From assembly GCF_012927165.1 (NCBI RefSeq), contig NZ_JABBGA010000032.1:1-43528 (forward strand): 43,528 bases of DNA, written 5' to 3'. Numbering within the stretch: the stretch's first letter is position 1; each line of letters starts with the position of its first letter. Position numbers and translations under genes: made by a program. Shown here in pieces: positions 43,249 through 43,528 of this stretch. The stretch is from Zoogloea dura. Its GTDB lineage: Bacteria; Pseudomonadota; Gammaproteobacteria; Burkholderiales; Rhodocyclaceae. The notes below the pieces were generated by a model. The model did no database searches. It saw only the letters and a program-made list of their open reading frames with translations, and was not told the DNA's origin.

Positions 43249-43528
43249 TTGTCGCCTCTCTATGATGTTGAACCTGGGGGCGACAAGGATGAGAGATGGC
43301 TCGGTACGGAGAAGCATTCAGGAACAGAGCGGTGGCGCGGTTGTTGCCGCCGGAGAGCGCCCAAGTGGGCGTGGTATCACAAGAGATTGGGGTTTCGGTG
43401 CAGACATTGGAACGATGGCGTGAGGATGCGCAGTCCAGGCCCGCCCGAGGGCGGGCCTGGACTGCGCGCGCTCGACTCGAAGCGGTGATCACTACGGCGG
43501 CGATGGACGAGGCCGGCAAGAGCGCCTG
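43249..43528 (+). mobile_element. Left end of an IS3-type insertion sequence (continues past the window)
   Basis: Starts near 43225-43270, where the NTPase homology stops, and runs to the window edge. TTGTCGCC (43249-43256) and GGCGACAA (43279-43286) form an 8-base inverted pair close to the presumed end. The outer boundary and target duplication cannot be fixed because the right end is not in view. Confidence 0.7.
43296..43528 (+). CDS. IS3-family transposase OrfA, 5' part (partial)
   Basis: Open from ATG 43296 to the last base with no stop (77 codons). Translation begins MARYGEAFRNRAVARLLPPE and contains a helix-turn-helix of the transposase_8 type: VGVVSQEIGVSVQTLERWRE, followed by RPARGRAWTARARLEAVITT. 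This is the N-terminal DNA-binding subunit that, with OrfB produced by frameshifting, forms the IS3 transposase. GC is clearly higher than in the NTPase gene just before it, marking a junction between DNA of different origin. Confidence 0.85.
   Translation, partial: MARYGEAFRNRAVARLLPPESAQVGVVSQEIGVSVQTLERWREDAQSRPARGRAWTARARLEAVITTAAMDEAGKSA

Overview
The window reads as chromosome of a GC-rich betaproteobacterium, most likely of the Rhodocyclales (Zoogloea/Thauera/Azoarcus type). That placement is an inference from gene content: a polyhydroxyalkanoate block (phaC, two phaB, phaR), a PEP-CTERM surface protein, EPS-type mannose-nucleotide enzymes, BamD, and a large share of signalling proteins. 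Database comparison was not possible, so genus is not claimed.

Layout. 1-4.4 kb: 3' end of a manC-type gene, a small unknown protein, bamD, rluD, pgeF, a ZIP metal transporter and a small membrane protein. 4.5-8.6 kb: storage polymer block phaC-phaB1-phaB2-terminator-phaR (no phaA here). 8.7-12.4 kb: rimO, a patatin-like hydrolase and a GlcD-type FAD dehydrogenase. 12.4-13.5 kb: a PEP-CTERM gene with a candidate sigma-54 promoter and an upstream palindrome. 14.0-14.9 kb: seven tRNA genes (Ala-Glu-Asp-Glu-Ala-Glu-Asp) between a strong promoter and a terminator. 14.9-16.7 kb: low-molecular-weight phosphatase and a sugar-nucleotidyltransferase. 16.7-29.1 kb: housekeeping and hypothetical genes (nadC, GltS-type FMN protein, EF-hand protein, miaA, TraB/GumN, amidase, EI24, CinA-like) ending in a PAS-GGDEF-EAL protein. 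29.2-30.5 kb: a yybP-ykoY-type (manganese) riboswitch with an intrinsic terminator in front of a TerC-family gene. 30.5-36.4 kb: GNAT, EamA exporter, chemoreceptor and GDP-mannose hydrolase, punctuated by two copies of a ~620-bp palindromic repeat. 36.5-41.2 kb: a 21-bp tandem-repeat array capped by two hairpins, then a 1279-residue hybrid sensor kinase and a small unknown gene. 41.2-43.5 kb: accessory DNA with a DIP1984-family gene, a tRNA-like T-arm remnant, an AT-richer P-loop NTPase gene broken off by the left end of an IS3-type insertion sequence.

How it fits together. The recognisable theme is carbon storage plus cell-surface polymer and surface signalling: PHA synthesis, mannose activation and GDP-mannose turnover, a PEP-CTERM export substrate, a c-di-GMP protein, a chemoreceptor and a multi-PAS kinase. 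The most original material lies in the non-coding DNA: the capped 21-bp array upstream of the kinase, the paired long palindromes, the regulatory region of the PEP-CTERM gene, the riboswitch, and a possible attenuator ahead of the EamA gene. The right end looks like the edge of a transferred island whose NTPase gene may be a defence-type component, now truncated.
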